Part shown: positions 17,021 to 26,243 of the stretch, piece after piece | Layout: the number at the start of each line of letters is the position of its first letter | Numbering within the stretch: position 1 is the first letter of the stretch | DNA from: Alphaproteobacteria bacterium LSUCC0719 | GTDB lineage: Bacteria > Pseudomonadota > Alphaproteobacteria > Puniceispirillales > Puniceispirillaceae | Length of the DNA stretch: 64,000 bases | Reading direction: 5' to 3' | NCBI GenBank assembly: GCA_040839025.1 | Contig: JBFPJN010000001.1 | Span: forward strand, 62,001 to 126,000 | The notes under the pieces: model-generated | The model's input: the letters and a program-made list of their open reading frames with translations, nothing else | Told to the model about the DNA's origin: nothing | Databases searched by the model: none | Translations under genes and position numbers: made by a program

Positions 17021-17701
17021 CTAACCGATCATCTCGTCGCTTCGGTCATCGGTTTCGCCAAGGCGTTTCAGCACCGCCGGGCGTGTGCCTTCATAGACCT
17101 TTTCGAGATTGGCCGCGATCTTGGCGTTCTCGCGTTCGAACAGGCAGTTGCCTTTCAGGTCCGAGGCGACAATAAACGGCCCCATCCGGTTTGCCCTGAT
17201 CACCCACATGGCCTGCGCGATGCCGAGTTCCTCGTGCCAGTGGACGGCCTCGACATTTTCCACCCCACGCCCCAGCAGCGCCCCGGTGCCATATCCCACC
17301 GTCGACAGATAGACCGCGCCATTGGGAACGAAATATTCCCTGTAGTCCTTTGATGACATGCCGCCCTTGCCGATGATCAGCCTGGCACCTGTCTTTGCCA
17401 TCCATTCGGGAAGCCATTTGGCAAAGCGGAAGGACGCGGTGGCGGTTACCGCGCCAAGGTCGAAACTGCCATCGGCCCGGATGTTGGCGGCAGGCGAACA
17501 GTGGAAATTCGCCGCGCTCTGCATCGGCAGGTCCATTGGAATGTTCGCCTGATCATCAAGCGCGCGCATATAGACACCTTCGCGCGCGGTATAGATCAGC
17601 CCGTCAAGATAGACGATGTCGCCAAGCTGCAGCTCGGCGATGGCCTCGGCGGTCGGTGTTGTACTCAGGCGGATTTCGCGTGGTTTGCGGGAAGCTCCCA
17701 T
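17021..17701 (-). CDS. Class I fumarate/tartrate hydratase, beta subunit
   Basis: C-terminal half of the two-subunit class I hydro-lyase (Fumerase_C), 226 residues. The conserved motifs are GDIVYLDGLIYTAREG near the start, ATASFRF and the glycine-rich IIGKGGMSS loop. ATG 17701 (MGASRKPREI) overlaps the end of the alpha gene by 37 bases. With alpha it should add water to fumarate or a related unsaturated dicarboxylate. It is the last gene of the minus-strand operon that starts with the sdhB-like gene. Confidence 0.88.
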   Translation of the reverse strand: MGASRKPREIRLSTTPTAEAIAELQLGDIVYLDGLIYTAREGVYMRALDDQANIPMDLPMQSAANFHCSPAANIRADGSFDLGAVTATASFRFAKWLPEWMAKTGARLIIGKGGMSSKDYREYFVPNGAVYLSTVGYGTGALLGRGVENVEAVHWHEELGIAQAMWVIRANRMGPFIVASDLKGNCLFERENAKIAANLEKVYEGTRPAVLKRLGETDDRSDEMIG

Positions 17702-18627
17702 TCGACCGTCTCCCGTCGCTGATAGGGGGTGAACCAGTCCGGGTCGGTCCGGTATTCGACACGGCCATCTGCATGAATGCGCGCCACCGCACGCCGCGAT
17801 GACAGGCAGAAGGCATGGACCGACATCTGCATACCGCCGGTATGGCAATAGCCAACCTCGATATTGCAGTCGATCACCATATGTTTGCCGACAAACCCCA
17901 TCGCCCCCATGCCGATGGAATTGCCAAGCTCCTTGAATTCATCCTCAATCTCGGCAATGCGCGGGTCGCTGTTGCGGTCCCCCACGGTGCGAAGACAGGC
18001 CGCCCGCTTGCCAAGCACCATGCAGGCGTCCTTGGTCCCGCCAAGCCCGATGCCGATGATCGCCGGCTGGCAGGCAAGGCCGCGCTTGCCGAACGCCACC
18101 AGACTGTCGAGATAGAACCGCTTGATTCCCTCAATCCCGTCAGAGGGGAACAGCATCCGGTAATCGGTACCGAACAACCCGCCCTTGTGAACCGTGATCA
18201 GATCGATCCATTCGCCATCGGGCTCGAACGCATATTCAATTTCCGGCGCGCCGATGCCGACATTGTTGTTGTGGTCGGTCCGCCACAGCGGATGCACGCG
18301 GTTCGGTCGCAGCGGCACGGCGGCGGTCGCATCGGCGGTGGCGCGGCGCAACGCCGATTCCAGCGCCACCGGCCCGCCTTCGATCCGGGCCTCGTTACCC
18401 ATCTTCACATACCAGCGCGGCGTGCCGGTATCGCCGCACATGGCGCGGCCATCCTCCTTTGCGGCGTCATAATTTTCCAGCATGGCGTGAAGGACAAAGG
18501 ATGACAGGTCGCCATCCTCGCTGTCCGCTGCCGCCTTCAGACCGGTCAGATAGTCGTCCGGGATCTCGATAGCGGCTTTTGCCATTAGGTTATTTGCCGT
18601 GGTTTCGATGATGTCGATCGGGATCAT
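17665..18627 (-). CDS. Class I fumarate/tartrate hydratase, alpha subunit
   Basis: Iron-sulfur half of the hydratase (Fumerase domain), 320 residues. Cys64 in AMCGDTGTP, the Cys in ACQPAIIGIGLGG and a Cys in GYCHTGGMQ are the expected 4Fe-4S ligands. NNVGIGAPEIEY is also typical. A GGGGGAA site precedes ATG 18627. Whether the natural substrate is fumarate, tartrate or mesaconate cannot be told from sequence; the adjacent succinate dehydrogenase-like complex favours a C4 dicarboxylate. Confidence 0.88.
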   Translation of the reverse strand: MIPIDIIETTANNLMAKAAIEIPDDYLTGLKAAADSEDGDLSSFVLHAMLENYDAAKEDGRAMCGDTGTPRWYVKMGNEARIEGGPVALESALRRATADATAAVPLRPNRVHPLWRTDHNNNVGIGAPEIEYAFEPDGEWIDLITVHKGGLFGTDYRMLFPSDGIEGIKRFYLDSLVAFGKRGLACQPAIIGIGLGGTKDACMVLGKRAACLRTVGDRNSDPRIAEIEDEFKELGNSIGMGAMGFVGKHMVIDCNIEVGYCHTGGMQMSVHAFCLSSRRAVARIHADGRVEYRTDPDWFTPYQRRETVEWELPANHAKSA

Positions 18628-18677
18628 CGGTGTTCCCCCATTGAGTTCATCAGCTATCTAGATGGCCATGCCATCTG

Positions 18678-20438
18678 TCATTCCGCGGCCGCGACCAGCG
18701 TGTCCGGCTCGCCTTCGGGCAGGATGGTTTCACCCGGCCTGACAATGGTAAAGGCAACCGGTGCGCGCGTCACCTCGAGATCATCACCGGCCATTGTTGC
18801 GCGCGTGAAGTAGGAACTCTCCAGCTCGCCAACCTCCGGGAAATCCTCGCGATAATGGGCACCACGCGAATTTTCACGTGCCAGGCCGGCATGTGTGATG
18901 ACTTTTGAAATATCGACCAGCGATCGCATGTTCAGCCAGTCATGCCAGGTCAGATTGAAGGCAAGCTGTCCACCCGCAACGCCGGTATCCGCCAGCGCCG
19001 CGTCGATCTCGTCAAGCCGGTCCAGCGCGCGCGTCATGCCGGCTGCGGTGCGAATCACGCCGACATCGTCCCACATCGCATCCTGCAGCGCACGCCGCAG
19101 TTCATGGATATTGCCGCCGCTCTTGCCGACGGGGAACATGGCGCGGTCAATTTCCGCGGACAGCACCGCTTCGTCAGGGTCGCGAAGCGATGCCTGGCTG
19201 GCAATATCCTGTCCCATCACATCGCCGGCAATGCCGCCATAGACCGTTGAATTGGCAACGCCATTGCCGCCAAGCCGGTTGGCACCATGCGCCCCGCCGG
19301 CATCCTCGCCGGCCACATACAGGCCGGGAAGGGCGGTCCGTGCATCGGTATCAACGACAACACCGCCCATGAAGTAATGCGCTGTCGGCACCACCTCGAC
19401 CCTGCCGGCGGCCAGATCGAACCCGCAATCGGCACAGCGCTTGACCATGCCGGCGAATTTGCGGCTGACGGTCTCCGGACCAAGATGCGCCATCTCGATA
19501 TGAACCCCGCCCTGCGGCGTGACATTGCCTTTTCGCATCTCGTCATAGATGGCACGGCTGACGATATCGCGGGTGGCGCGCTCGCCGCGTTCGTCATAAT
19601 CGAACATGAATCTGTCACCGGCGCCATTCAGCAGAATGCCACCGGCGCCGCGAAGCCCTTCTTCAAGCACGGTGCCGGTCATGCGGGTATTGTCACCGGC
19701 CAGCAATCCGGTCGGGTGGAACTGCACCATCTCCATGTCACGAAGTGGCAGTCCCGCCCGCAGCGCCATCGCCAGCCCATCCATTGTCTTGTCGCCTGAC
19801 GGGGTGTGGTAGCGATACATTGTCGGTCCGCCGCCTGTTGCCATCAGCACGGCCTTGGCACGAACAAGCCGAAACATGCCGCGGCGCATATCGATCATCA
19901 GCACGCCGGACAGACCATCGCCCTCACGGCCGGGAATCAGCGCAATGGCGCGGTGTTCCTGCAGCTTTTCGATCGGCCGACGAAGCACCTGTTCCATCAA
20001 TCTGTTGATGATTTCGATCCCGGTCAGATCGCCCTTGTGAACGGTACGGTCGGCGGTCTGGCCGGCAAAGGCCTTCTGATGCAATGTGCCGTCTTCATTG
20101 CGGTCAAAGAAACAGCCGACCTCGTTTTCCAGCTCATGGATCCGTTCAACTGCGGTGCTGCACAGCCGCCAGGCCATGTCCTGATCGGGCAGCCATTTGC
20201 CGCCATTGATCGTGTCCATGAAATGCCGCTCGACCGTGTCGCCACCGCCAAGCGCCACATTATAGCCACCCTGAACCATGCGGGTGCAGCCACATTTGCC
20301 GATCAACCCCTTGACGGCCATAGTGATTCTGGTGCCTTCCGGTGCGCTCTGCTGGGCGTGAAGCGCGGCAAAGAGGCCGGCACCGCCGGATCCCAGGATC
20401 AGGATATCCGTATCATGCCTTTCAAGGGTGGCTGTCAT
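18678..20438 (-). CDS. Succinate dehydrogenase/fumarate reductase-like flavoprotein subunit
   Basis: FAD-containing catalytic subunit, 586 residues. The Rossmann motif is LILGSGGAGLFAAL. Active-site features include QFHPTG (His), LEEGLRGAGG, the Arg in ATRDIVSRAI and VVPTAHYFMGGV (His), so catalysis on succinate or fumarate is plausible. In SdhA and FrdA the FAD is bound to a His five residues before the conserved (Q/E)GG; here that position is Cys51 in KCGCTRMVQGG, so FAD is probably not covalently attached through His. A GAGAGG site precedes ATG 20438. It is fourth in the operon B-anchor-anchor-A. Confidence 0.9.
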   Translation of the reverse strand: MTATLERHDTDILILGSGGAGLFAALHAQQSAPEGTRITMAVKGLIGKCGCTRMVQGGYNVALGGGDTVERHFMDTINGGKWLPDQDMAWRLCSTAVERIHELENEVGCFFDRNEDGTLHQKAFAGQTADRTVHKGDLTGIEIINRLMEQVLRRPIEKLQEHRAIALIPGREGDGLSGVLMIDMRRGMFRLVRAKAVLMATGGGPTMYRYHTPSGDKTMDGLAMALRAGLPLRDMEMVQFHPTGLLAGDNTRMTGTVLEEGLRGAGGILLNGAGDRFMFDYDERGERATRDIVSRAIYDEMRKGNVTPQGGVHIEMAHLGPETVSRKFAGMVKRCADCGFDLAAGRVEVVPTAHYFMGGVVVDTDARTALPGLYVAGEDAGGAHGANRLGGNGVANSTVYGGIAGDVMGQDIASQASLRDPDEAVLSAEIDRAMFPVGKSGGNIHELRRALQDAMWDDVGVIRTAAGMTRALDRLDEIDAALADTGVAGGQLAFNLTWHDWLNMRSLVDISKVITHAGLARENSRGAHYREDFPEVGELESSYFTRATMAGDDLEVTRAPVAFTIVRPGETILPEGEPDTLVAAAE

Positions 20439-20459
20439 TGCTGATCCTCTCTCACGCGC

Positions 20460-20810
20460 CTAGATGGCCTGCAGAAAAAATACGCCGGAAATGAATGCAG
20501 AGACGGCCAAGACCCCGGCGGCAAGTGTCTTGTGAGGTGCCTTCCAGGGAAGCCATTCCAGTGCCATCAGCCGCATCCCGCCAAACAGATGCATGGCCAG
20601 CAGGAACACCAGCCCGAATTCCGCACCTTTGACAATCGGCAGCTCGCTGAAGGCCAGAAAGCTGTCAAGCCGTGCCGCATCGGTCAGCGCCAGCGACAGG
20701 ACCCAGAAATGCAGTGGCAGGAACAGCGCCAGCGCCAGTCCCGAAACGCGGTGAATGATGTGTGCATACCACAGGGCATGGCCACGCGGCGCTCGGCTGG
20801 CGCTGCTCAT
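20460..20810 (-). CDS. Succinate dehydrogenase-like membrane anchor subunit 1
   Basis: Small hydrophobic protein of 116 residues with about three membrane segments. HIIHRVSG and AMHLFGGMRLMALEW are typical of SdhC/SdhD-type cytochrome b anchors, the latter carrying a candidate haem His. ATG 20810 overlaps the previous gene by 4 bases. It would anchor the complex in the inner membrane and bind quinone. The naming as C or D is arbitrary. Confidence 0.8.
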   Translation of the reverse strand: MSSASRAPRGHALWYAHIIHRVSGLALALFLPLHFWVLSLALTDAARLDSFLAFSELPIVKGAEFGLVFLLAMHLFGGMRLMALEWLPWKAPHKTLAAGVLAVSAFISGVFFLQAI

Positions 20811-21139
20811 AGCATCGTCACGGCCAGAACGGCGCGCCCCCCAAGGCCGAGAAGAAGAAGACACACAGCAACGGCCAGCGCATTCAACATGCCGCCGCGC
20901 AGCGCGGTCCATTCCGAGATGATGGTGCGAAGGCCGATCGCGGCGTGAACCGACACCGCAGCGACGAATCCGCCATAGAACAGGGCCCAGAACAGGCTGC
21001 CGCGGGTTCGTCCCAGAATTTCGCCGGCGCTCAGCCCATCCTGAACGGCATAGATCATCACCGCAAGATGACCAATCACAAGCGGCACCATGACCAGCGC
21101 TGACAGGCGCTGCGCCATATAGAGGCGGAAATCAAGCAT
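20807..21139 (-). CDS. Succinate dehydrogenase-like membrane anchor subunit 2
   Basis: Small hydrophobic protein of 110 residues with about three membrane segments. YMAQRLSALVMVPLVIGHL near the N terminus and VHAAIGLRTIISEW parallel the motifs of the neighbouring anchor, so the two are probably paralogous halves of a haem and quinone site. ATG 21139 overlaps the stop of the iron-sulfur gene (TGATG). It is part of the same membrane complex. Confidence 0.8.
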   Translation of the reverse strand: MLDFRLYMAQRLSALVMVPLVIGHLAVMIYAVQDGLSAGEILGRTRGSLFWALFYGGFVAAVSVHAAIGLRTIISEWTALRGGMLNALAVAVCLLLLGLGGRAVLAVTML

Positions 21140-21897
21140 CAGCCACGCCCCCGCCCCATCGCGCGCCGTGCGGTGGCGCGCTTCAGCCCGGCGATCGCCC
21201 CCATCGGGTCCAGATCGTTCGGGCAATAATGCGTGCAGCTTCCCATCGAATGGCAGCTGTGGCATCCCCCTTGAACCGATACGGCGTCAAGAATGGCGTC
21301 ACCGGCATCGTCCCGCGCGTCGTTATACAATGTCCAGGCCCGTTGCAGCGCCGCCGGTCCCAGATAATCAGGGTTGCCGGCCACCGTGTCACAGGCCGCA
21401 TAGCAGACCGCGCAGTTGATGCACTCAATGCCGGCGCTTGCCTCGATACGGTGGGCGTCGTCCGGCAATATCGGGGCAAAGGCGTCATGCCTGTCGGCAG
21501 AGGCATGGTGCGTTGCCTCGGCTTTGACCCATTTGTCGAAAAACGGGTCCATATCGGTGGCAAGGTCCTTGATCACCGGCAGGTTGCGAAGCGGCCCGAT
21601 CCGGATGGCATCATCCCTGATCACACGCTCGACATGGGTGCGACAGGTCCATCTCGGCTCGTCATTCACCATCATCGCACAGGATCCACACATGCCGACA
21701 CGGCAGGCAAAGCGATAGGTCAGGGTCGGGTCCGCCTCCTGCTGAATCCAGGTGACGATGTCCAGCACCGTCTGGCTTGGTTGTCGGGGCACCGTAAACT
21801 GGTCCCATCTTCCATTGGTGGAGTCGCCGCGCCATACGGATACCGAAATGGTCCCGTAGCCGGCTCTGTCTTCATTGATCGGGGCGTTGTCCAGCAC
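21139..21897 (-). CDS. Succinate dehydrogenase/fumarate reductase-like iron-sulfur subunit
   Basis: Electron-transfer subunit, 252 residues with the start chosen here. The 2Fe-2S motif is FACRVGMCGSCAMMVN with a later Cys in WTCRTHVE. The 4Fe-4S and 3Fe-4S motifs are IECINCAVCYAACD and GGCHSCHSMGSCTHYCPND. I chose GTG 21897 because GAGGA lies 7 bases before it and the conserved fold begins soon after; ATG 21996 would add 33 residues with no ribosome site. It is the first gene of the operon. The order B-anchors-A differs from the usual sdhCDAB of alphaproteobacteria, so this may be an extra complex. Confidence 0.88.
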   Translation of the reverse strand: MLDNAPINEDRAGYGTISVSVWRGDSTNGRWDQFTVPRQPSQTVLDIVTWIQQEADPTLTYRFACRVGMCGSCAMMVNDEPRWTCRTHVERVIRDDAIRIGPLRNLPVIKDLATDMDPFFDKWVKAEATHHASADRHDAFAPILPDDAHRIEASAGIECINCAVCYAACDTVAGNPDYLGPAALQRAWTLYNDARDDAGDAILDAVSVQGGCHSCHSMGSCTHYCPNDLDPMGAIAGLKRATARRAMGRGRG

Positions 21898-22074
21898 CGT
21901 GACGTCCTCAAGGCAGATATTGCATGTGCGGGTAGAATAGCCAGTGGAAGGCAAAGGCGAAACGACGAAAATCGCCGCGCCCCCTTTATGTGTCATGATA
22001 TTTGAACATCCGGTCGAAATAGGCTAGCAGGGGGGCAGTTCCGATTCCCCCTGATGATCAAGAGTGCAGGTTAC

Positions 22075-22812
22075 ATGAACCCGACAATCGACCTTCTGAA
22101 CAACCATCGTTCCATCCGCCGCTTTGTTGACAGGCCGGTCCCGCAGGATGTCCTGACAACAATCGTTACCGCTGCCCAGGCGGCGGCCAGTTCAAGTTTT
22201 CTGCAGGGGGTAACCATCATCCGCGTTGCCGACCCAGACAAGCGTGTCGCCCTTCGCGAGGTGGCGGGTGGCCAGCGCTATGTCGAGGAGGCACCCGAAT
22301 TCATGGTGTTCTGCGCTGATCTCAGCCGGTCCATGCGGTGCTGTGAGCAGCATGGCGGTGAGGCGGCAAAAGGGCTGACGGAACAATTCATCATCGCCAC
22401 CGTTGATACCGCGCTCTATGCCCAGAACATGGTGGTTGCCGCAGAATCCGTGGGGCTTGGCATCTGTTATATCGGCGCGCTCCGCAACGACCCTGCCCGG
22501 GTCACCGACATTCTGGATCTGCCGGAGCAGGTCTATCCCGTCTTCGGCCTGTGCCTTGGCTATCCGGACCAGGACCCGGAGGTCAAGCCGCGCCTGCCAC
22601 TGTCCGTGGTGATGAAGGAAAATGGCTACAGCACCGACGGAGAGGATCAGGCGATTGCCGCCTATGATGATGACATGCGGGCCTATTACGGATCGCGGAC
22701 CGACAATCAGAAGGTTCAGGGATGGTCAGAGCAGATGGCAGGCCTGCTTGGTCGCGAGGGTCGCCCGCACATGCTGGGCTTCCTGCAGGGGCAGGGTTTT
22801 ATCAAACGCTAG
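22075..22812 (+). CDS. NADPH-dependent nitroreductase (NfsA/FRP-like)
   Basis: FMN enzyme of the nitroreductase family, 245 residues. NHRSIRRFVDRPVP is the classic N-terminal FMN-binding segment, followed by AAQAAASSSFLQG, and GLGICYIGALRNDP and the LCLGYPDQDP region match the NfsA/NfrA branch. It reduces nitro-aromatics or quinones, or serves as an FMN reductase. ATG 22075 gives the family-like start; ATG 22054 is possible. Its end overlaps the convergent CoA-binding gene by 11 bases. Confidence 0.88.
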   Translation: MNPTIDLLNNHRSIRRFVDRPVPQDVLTTIVTAAQAAASSSFLQGVTIIRVADPDKRVALREVAGGQRYVEEAPEFMVFCADLSRSMRCCEQHGGEAAKGLTEQFIIATVDTALYAQNMVVAAESVGLGICYIGALRNDPARVTDILDLPEQVYPVFGLCLGYPDQDPEVKPRLPLSVVMKENGYSTDGEDQAIAAYDDDMRAYYGSRTDNQKVQGWSEQMAGLLGREGRPHMLGFLQGQGFIKR

Positions 22813-23251
22813 GCCAGCGCCCGGGATGGGCCTCGATATCCTTTTTCGGGCACCGGTCCATGATCACGTCGAGGCCGGCGCCCGCGGCAATGGCGGCGGC
22901 CTCATCACTGACGACGCCTTCCTGCAGCCACAGCGTTCGCGCGCCGATGGCGACCGCCTCGGTGGCAATGGCGGGACAGGCGTCTGACGGTCTGAACACA
23001 TCGACCATATCGACAGGGCGGGGGATGTCCGCCAGTTCGGCATAGACTGTCTGGCCAAGCAAGGTCTGGCCTGCCAGTCCCGGATTGACCGGCACAACGG
23101 TAAATCCCGTTTTGATCAGAAAGGACATCACCTGCCAGGATGGACGCTCGGCGCGCGCGCTGGCACCAACCATGGCAATCGTTCCCGTGGTTTCGAGAAT
23201 CTCGAGAATGCGGGACAGCGGAAGCGGGTCATAAGGCGGGGCAGGGTTCAT
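22802..23251 (-). CDS. CoA-binding domain protein (YccU-like)
   Basis: Single Rossmann-type CoA-binding domain, 149 residues from ATG 23251; ATG codons near 23350 would add a poorly conserved extension. IAMVGASARAERPSWQVM, VDMVDVFRPSD, TLWLQEGVVSDEA and VIMDRCPKKDI match YccU-type proteins closely. Biochemical role is not established for the family; a CoA- or acyl-CoA-linked regulatory function is often assumed. No operon partner is evident. Confidence 0.85.
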   Translation of the reverse strand: MNPAPPYDPLPLSRILEILETTGTIAMVGASARAERPSWQVMSFLIKTGFTVVPVNPGLAGQTLLGQTVYAELADIPRPVDMVDVFRPSDACPAIATEAVAIGARTLWLQEGVVSDEAAAIAAGAGLDVIMDRCPKKDIEAHPGRWPSV

Positions 23252-23368
23252 TGCATCACTATGGCCTGTTGGCGATGCCGTGTCATCTGCGACAGGTGGC
23301 GTTTTGCGCAACGCGGGTCTAGGATTGCCCTGAACCTGTTGTTCAGACATCATCAAAAGGGGATGGCC

Positions 23369-24577
23369 ATGACAGCTTTCGCCGCCGTTAGGTCAAAGAC
23401 GATTTCAGATATCTATCTGAACGTAAGTCATTTTCTTGATCACTTCATCATGCTTGTCTTTGCCAAGGCGGCCTATGATGCCGGCCGGCATTTCGGGCTG
23501 AGCTATGAGCAGATCATTGTCTATGGGGTGGCGGGCTTTGTGCTGTTTGGGGGCATGGCACCCGTTGCCGCGCAGCTTGCCGACCGTTATTCGCGCTCGC
23601 TTATGATGGTTGTCTATCATTTCGGGATCGGTATCGCGGCGGTTCTGGCCGGGATGTCGCAAACGGTCTGGCAGCTTGGTGCGGCGATTGGGTTGATCGG
23701 CGTGTTTGCGGCCATCTATCACCCTGTCGGGATCGCCATGCTGATCAAGAGCAATCGCAAGATCGGTCTGCGGTTGGGGATCAACGGCGTGTTCGGGAAT
23801 ATGGGGGTGGCAGCGGCGCCGCTGATCATCGGACTGCTGTTGACCCTTGGCGACTGGCGGCTGTGTTTCATTGTTTCAGGGTTGTTCTGCATTGCCTATG
23901 GCATCGTTTTCACGATGGCGCTTGGTGACGAGGCGTCACCGGCGGCCAAGGCGGGTGGCAAGCTTGCCACCGGGTTTGCGCCGGGCTGGCAGATGGCACT
24001 TGGCGCGATGCTGCTGTCAACGGCAAGCGGCGGGTTTATCTTCGGAGCCATGACATTTGTGGTGCCGCGCTATTTCGAGATTTCACTGCCCAACATCTCG
24101 ACCTCGGTGGCGATAACGGGATTGCTGGCCTCGATTGTCTATGCGGTGGCCTCGTTTACCCAGGTCGGGGTTGGCTGGCTGATCGACCGGGTCGCGCCAA
24201 AATGGGTGCTGTTCGCGATTGGTGTCGGGCAGGTTGTCTTTGTCGCGCTGGCGGCCCGGTTCACCGACTACGCACTGTTCTTTGCGATGCTGGTGGCGAT
24301 GTGTTTTGTCTTTGGGCAGATCCCGATCACCGACACAATTCTGTCCCGCTATGTTCCGGATAATTGGCGGGCGCGGGTGTTGAGCATCAAATTCATGGTC
24401 AATCTTACAATCGGTGCGTCGGTATTGCCGATTTGCGGTGCCATTCTGCAGTCCGGCTATGAAATGGCAGCGCTTTTCAGCCTCATGAGCGGGCTGGCGG
24501 TGCTTGTGGTCATGGCCGGGTTGATTCTGCCGGTTCAGGCTGACTCCCAGCGTATGGATCGTATTCCTGCCGAGTAG
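23369..24577 (+). CDS. MFS transporter
   Basis: Major facilitator of 402 residues with about twelve hydrophobic segments. AQLADRYSRSLMM carries the cytoplasmic loop 2-3 motif. AAIYHPVGIAMLIKSNRK resembles the fosmidomycin-resistance and YfkF type of MFS. ATG 23369 is preferred over 23363 because AGGGG is 6 bases upstream. Substrate unknown; efflux of a small drug-like compound is possible. It stands alone, divergent from the CoA-binding gene. Confidence 0.8.
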   Translation: MTAFAAVRSKTISDIYLNVSHFLDHFIMLVFAKAAYDAGRHFGLSYEQIIVYGVAGFVLFGGMAPVAAQLADRYSRSLMMVVYHFGIGIAAVLAGMSQTVWQLGAAIGLIGVFAAIYHPVGIAMLIKSNRKIGLRLGINGVFGNMGVAAAPLIIGLLLTLGDWRLCFIVSGLFCIAYGIVFTMALGDEASPAAKAGGKLATGFAPGWQMALGAMLLSTASGGFIFGAMTFVVPRYFEISLPNISTSVAITGLLASIVYAVASFTQVGVGWLIDRVAPKWVLFAIGVGQVVFVALAARFTDYALFFAMLVAMCFVFGQIPITDTILSRYVPDNWRARVLSIKFMVNLTIGASVLPICGAILQSGYEMAALFSLMSGLAVLVVMAGLILPVQADSQRMDRIPAE

Positions 24578-24746
24578 TCTGCCAGCCGACATCAGCAGCC
24601 ATGTGTTCCTGCCAGCCGCTGCCGACACATGCGCCAGCCACCGATGGACTTTTGTTGTGGCCGGGCGCATAGTCTGGCGCGCCCCGCGGATTGTCACATC
24701 CGAATGACCTGTTCTGACAAGCCGGCGATGGCTGAGGGCTCTTTCC

Positions 24747-26132
24747 ATGTCGCGTACCCATGACCTTACCGAGGGCTCGCTGGCCCTTCATTTCCGGCGG
24801 CTTGCCGTGCCGGCGGCCATCGGCATGGTGTTCACCACACTTTACAATGTGGTCGATGTGTTCTTTGCAGGTCTGATTGGCACCGCGGCACAGGCCGGCC
24901 TTGCCATTTCCTTTCAGGCATTTTTCCTGTTCATCACCTTTGGATTTGGCCTCGCCTCGGCGATGACCGCGCTGGTCGGCAATGCCATAGGCGCAAAGCA
25001 GGGTGATGAGGCGCGCATGATCGCCGCGCGGGGTATCGGCTTTGGCATCACCATCAGCCTTGTTCTGATGGTAGCTGTCTGGTTCATCGGACCTGAGCTG
25101 ATCAAGCTTGTGTCGACCGAGGGCGATTATCGCGAGGCCGGCACGCGGTATCTGCGGGTTCTGATTCTATCGTTGCCCGGGTTCGTGCTGGCTTTTGGCG
25201 TCAACGGGTTGCTGCAATCGCAAGGTGACACGGTGTCGATGCAGCGTGGCCAGATCGCGGCTTTCTTTGCCAATATTGTACTGAATCCGTTGCTGGTCTT
25301 CGGGATTCCGGGTCTTTGGGGCGGCATGGGATTCGACGGTATCGCGGTATCGACGGTACTCAGCCAGACAGGGATCATGGTCTATGTATTCTGGCGGCTG
25401 TTCAAAACCGATCTGATGACCGGTGTCACACGATCCTGTTTTCGGCCCGATCTTGCGACCTACGGGGCGATCATGCGGCAGACATTGCCGGTGGCGATGA
25501 CGATGTTTGTCATGATGTCGGCTGGATTTGTTGTGCAGTTCTATCTGAAGAGTTTCGGAACATCCGCGGTGGCTGCCTATGGTGTCGCGCTACGGGTCGA
25601 GCAACTGTTCCTGCTGCCGGTCTTCGGCCTTACCGGTGCGCTGTTGCCAATCGCCGCCCAGAATTTTGGCGCCGGCAAGCATGACCGTGTAAGGCAGGCG
25701 CTGTTCGACTGCTGGAAGTTTGGCTGGATGTTCATGGCTGTGGCCTGTCCGATTCTGTTCTTTGCCTCGCCGCTGTTGATGCGCAGCTTCACCGATGACC
25801 CCGAGGTGATCAGGATTGGCGTCAGCTATCTCCGGGTCGATGGATTTATCCTGCCGATCTACATGATGATGTTTGCCATCAATTCGTTTCTTCAGGCCCT
25901 GAAACGCCCCATCTGGACGTTCTGGATCGGTGTGTATCGCCAGGCCTTTGGTGTCGCATTCTTTGTTTATGTATATGTAATGATTTATGATTTTGGAGTC
26001 ATAGGTGTTTGGTTCGGAATTGCGACGGCTGTTACATCCGGATGGATCATTTCCTTGATCGTGGCGGAATATGTGGCGCGCGGGTCGATTGGCGGTCTGC
26101 GTGGCACAAAACAGGTGATCCCATCTGCCTAG
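24747..26132 (+). CDS. MATE-family efflux transporter
   Basis: Multidrug and toxin extrusion protein, 461 residues with about twelve membrane segments. LAVPAAIGMVFTTLYNVVDVFFAG is the typical first helix, and AMTALVGNAIGAKQGDEAR is repeated in degenerate form as GALLPIAAQNFGAGKHDR in the second half, as expected for the duplicated MATE fold. It exports cations or drugs using H+ or Na+. The 3' end near 25965-26040 is locally AT-rich compared with the rest. The 169 bases before it hold only a spaced 10-bp direct repeat (CTGCCAGCCG). Confidence 0.88.
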   Translation: MSRTHDLTEGSLALHFRRLAVPAAIGMVFTTLYNVVDVFFAGLIGTAAQAGLAISFQAFFLFITFGFGLASAMTALVGNAIGAKQGDEARMIAARGIGFGITISLVLMVAVWFIGPELIKLVSTEGDYREAGTRYLRVLILSLPGFVLAFGVNGLLQSQGDTVSMQRGQIAAFFANIVLNPLLVFGIPGLWGGMGFDGIAVSTVLSQTGIMVYVFWRLFKTDLMTGVTRSCFRPDLATYGAIMRQTLPVAMTMFVMMSAGFVVQFYLKSFGTSAVAAYGVALRVEQLFLLPVFGLTGALLPIAAQNFGAGKHDRVRQALFDCWKFGWMFMAVACPILFFASPLLMRSFTDDPEVIRIGVSYLRVDGFILPIYMMMFAINSFLQALKRPIWTFWIGVYRQAFGVAFFVYVYVMIYDFGVIGVWFGIATAVTSGWIISLIVAEYVARGSIGGLRGTKQVIPSA

Positions 26133-26243
26133 ACACTATTTGGATCGGTCTGACGATCTGGAATGCCTTTGTGGTTGGCCTGATCATCGTTTGGGTATAT
26201 GGTTTAGGTAGACAGGTCTGGGGAGAACCTGTCAGGGGGTTTA

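Noticed and set aside
18678-21897. Main TCA-cycle sdhCDAB operon
   Set aside because: Gene order, hydratase partners and the missing FAD-linking His argue for an additional complex, though this cannot be excluded without the rest of the genome.
24579-24618. Direct repeat CTGCCAGCCG spaced by 30 bases before the MATE gene
   Set aside because: Only 10 bp in GC-rich DNA, no symmetry and no mobile-element feature; likely chance.
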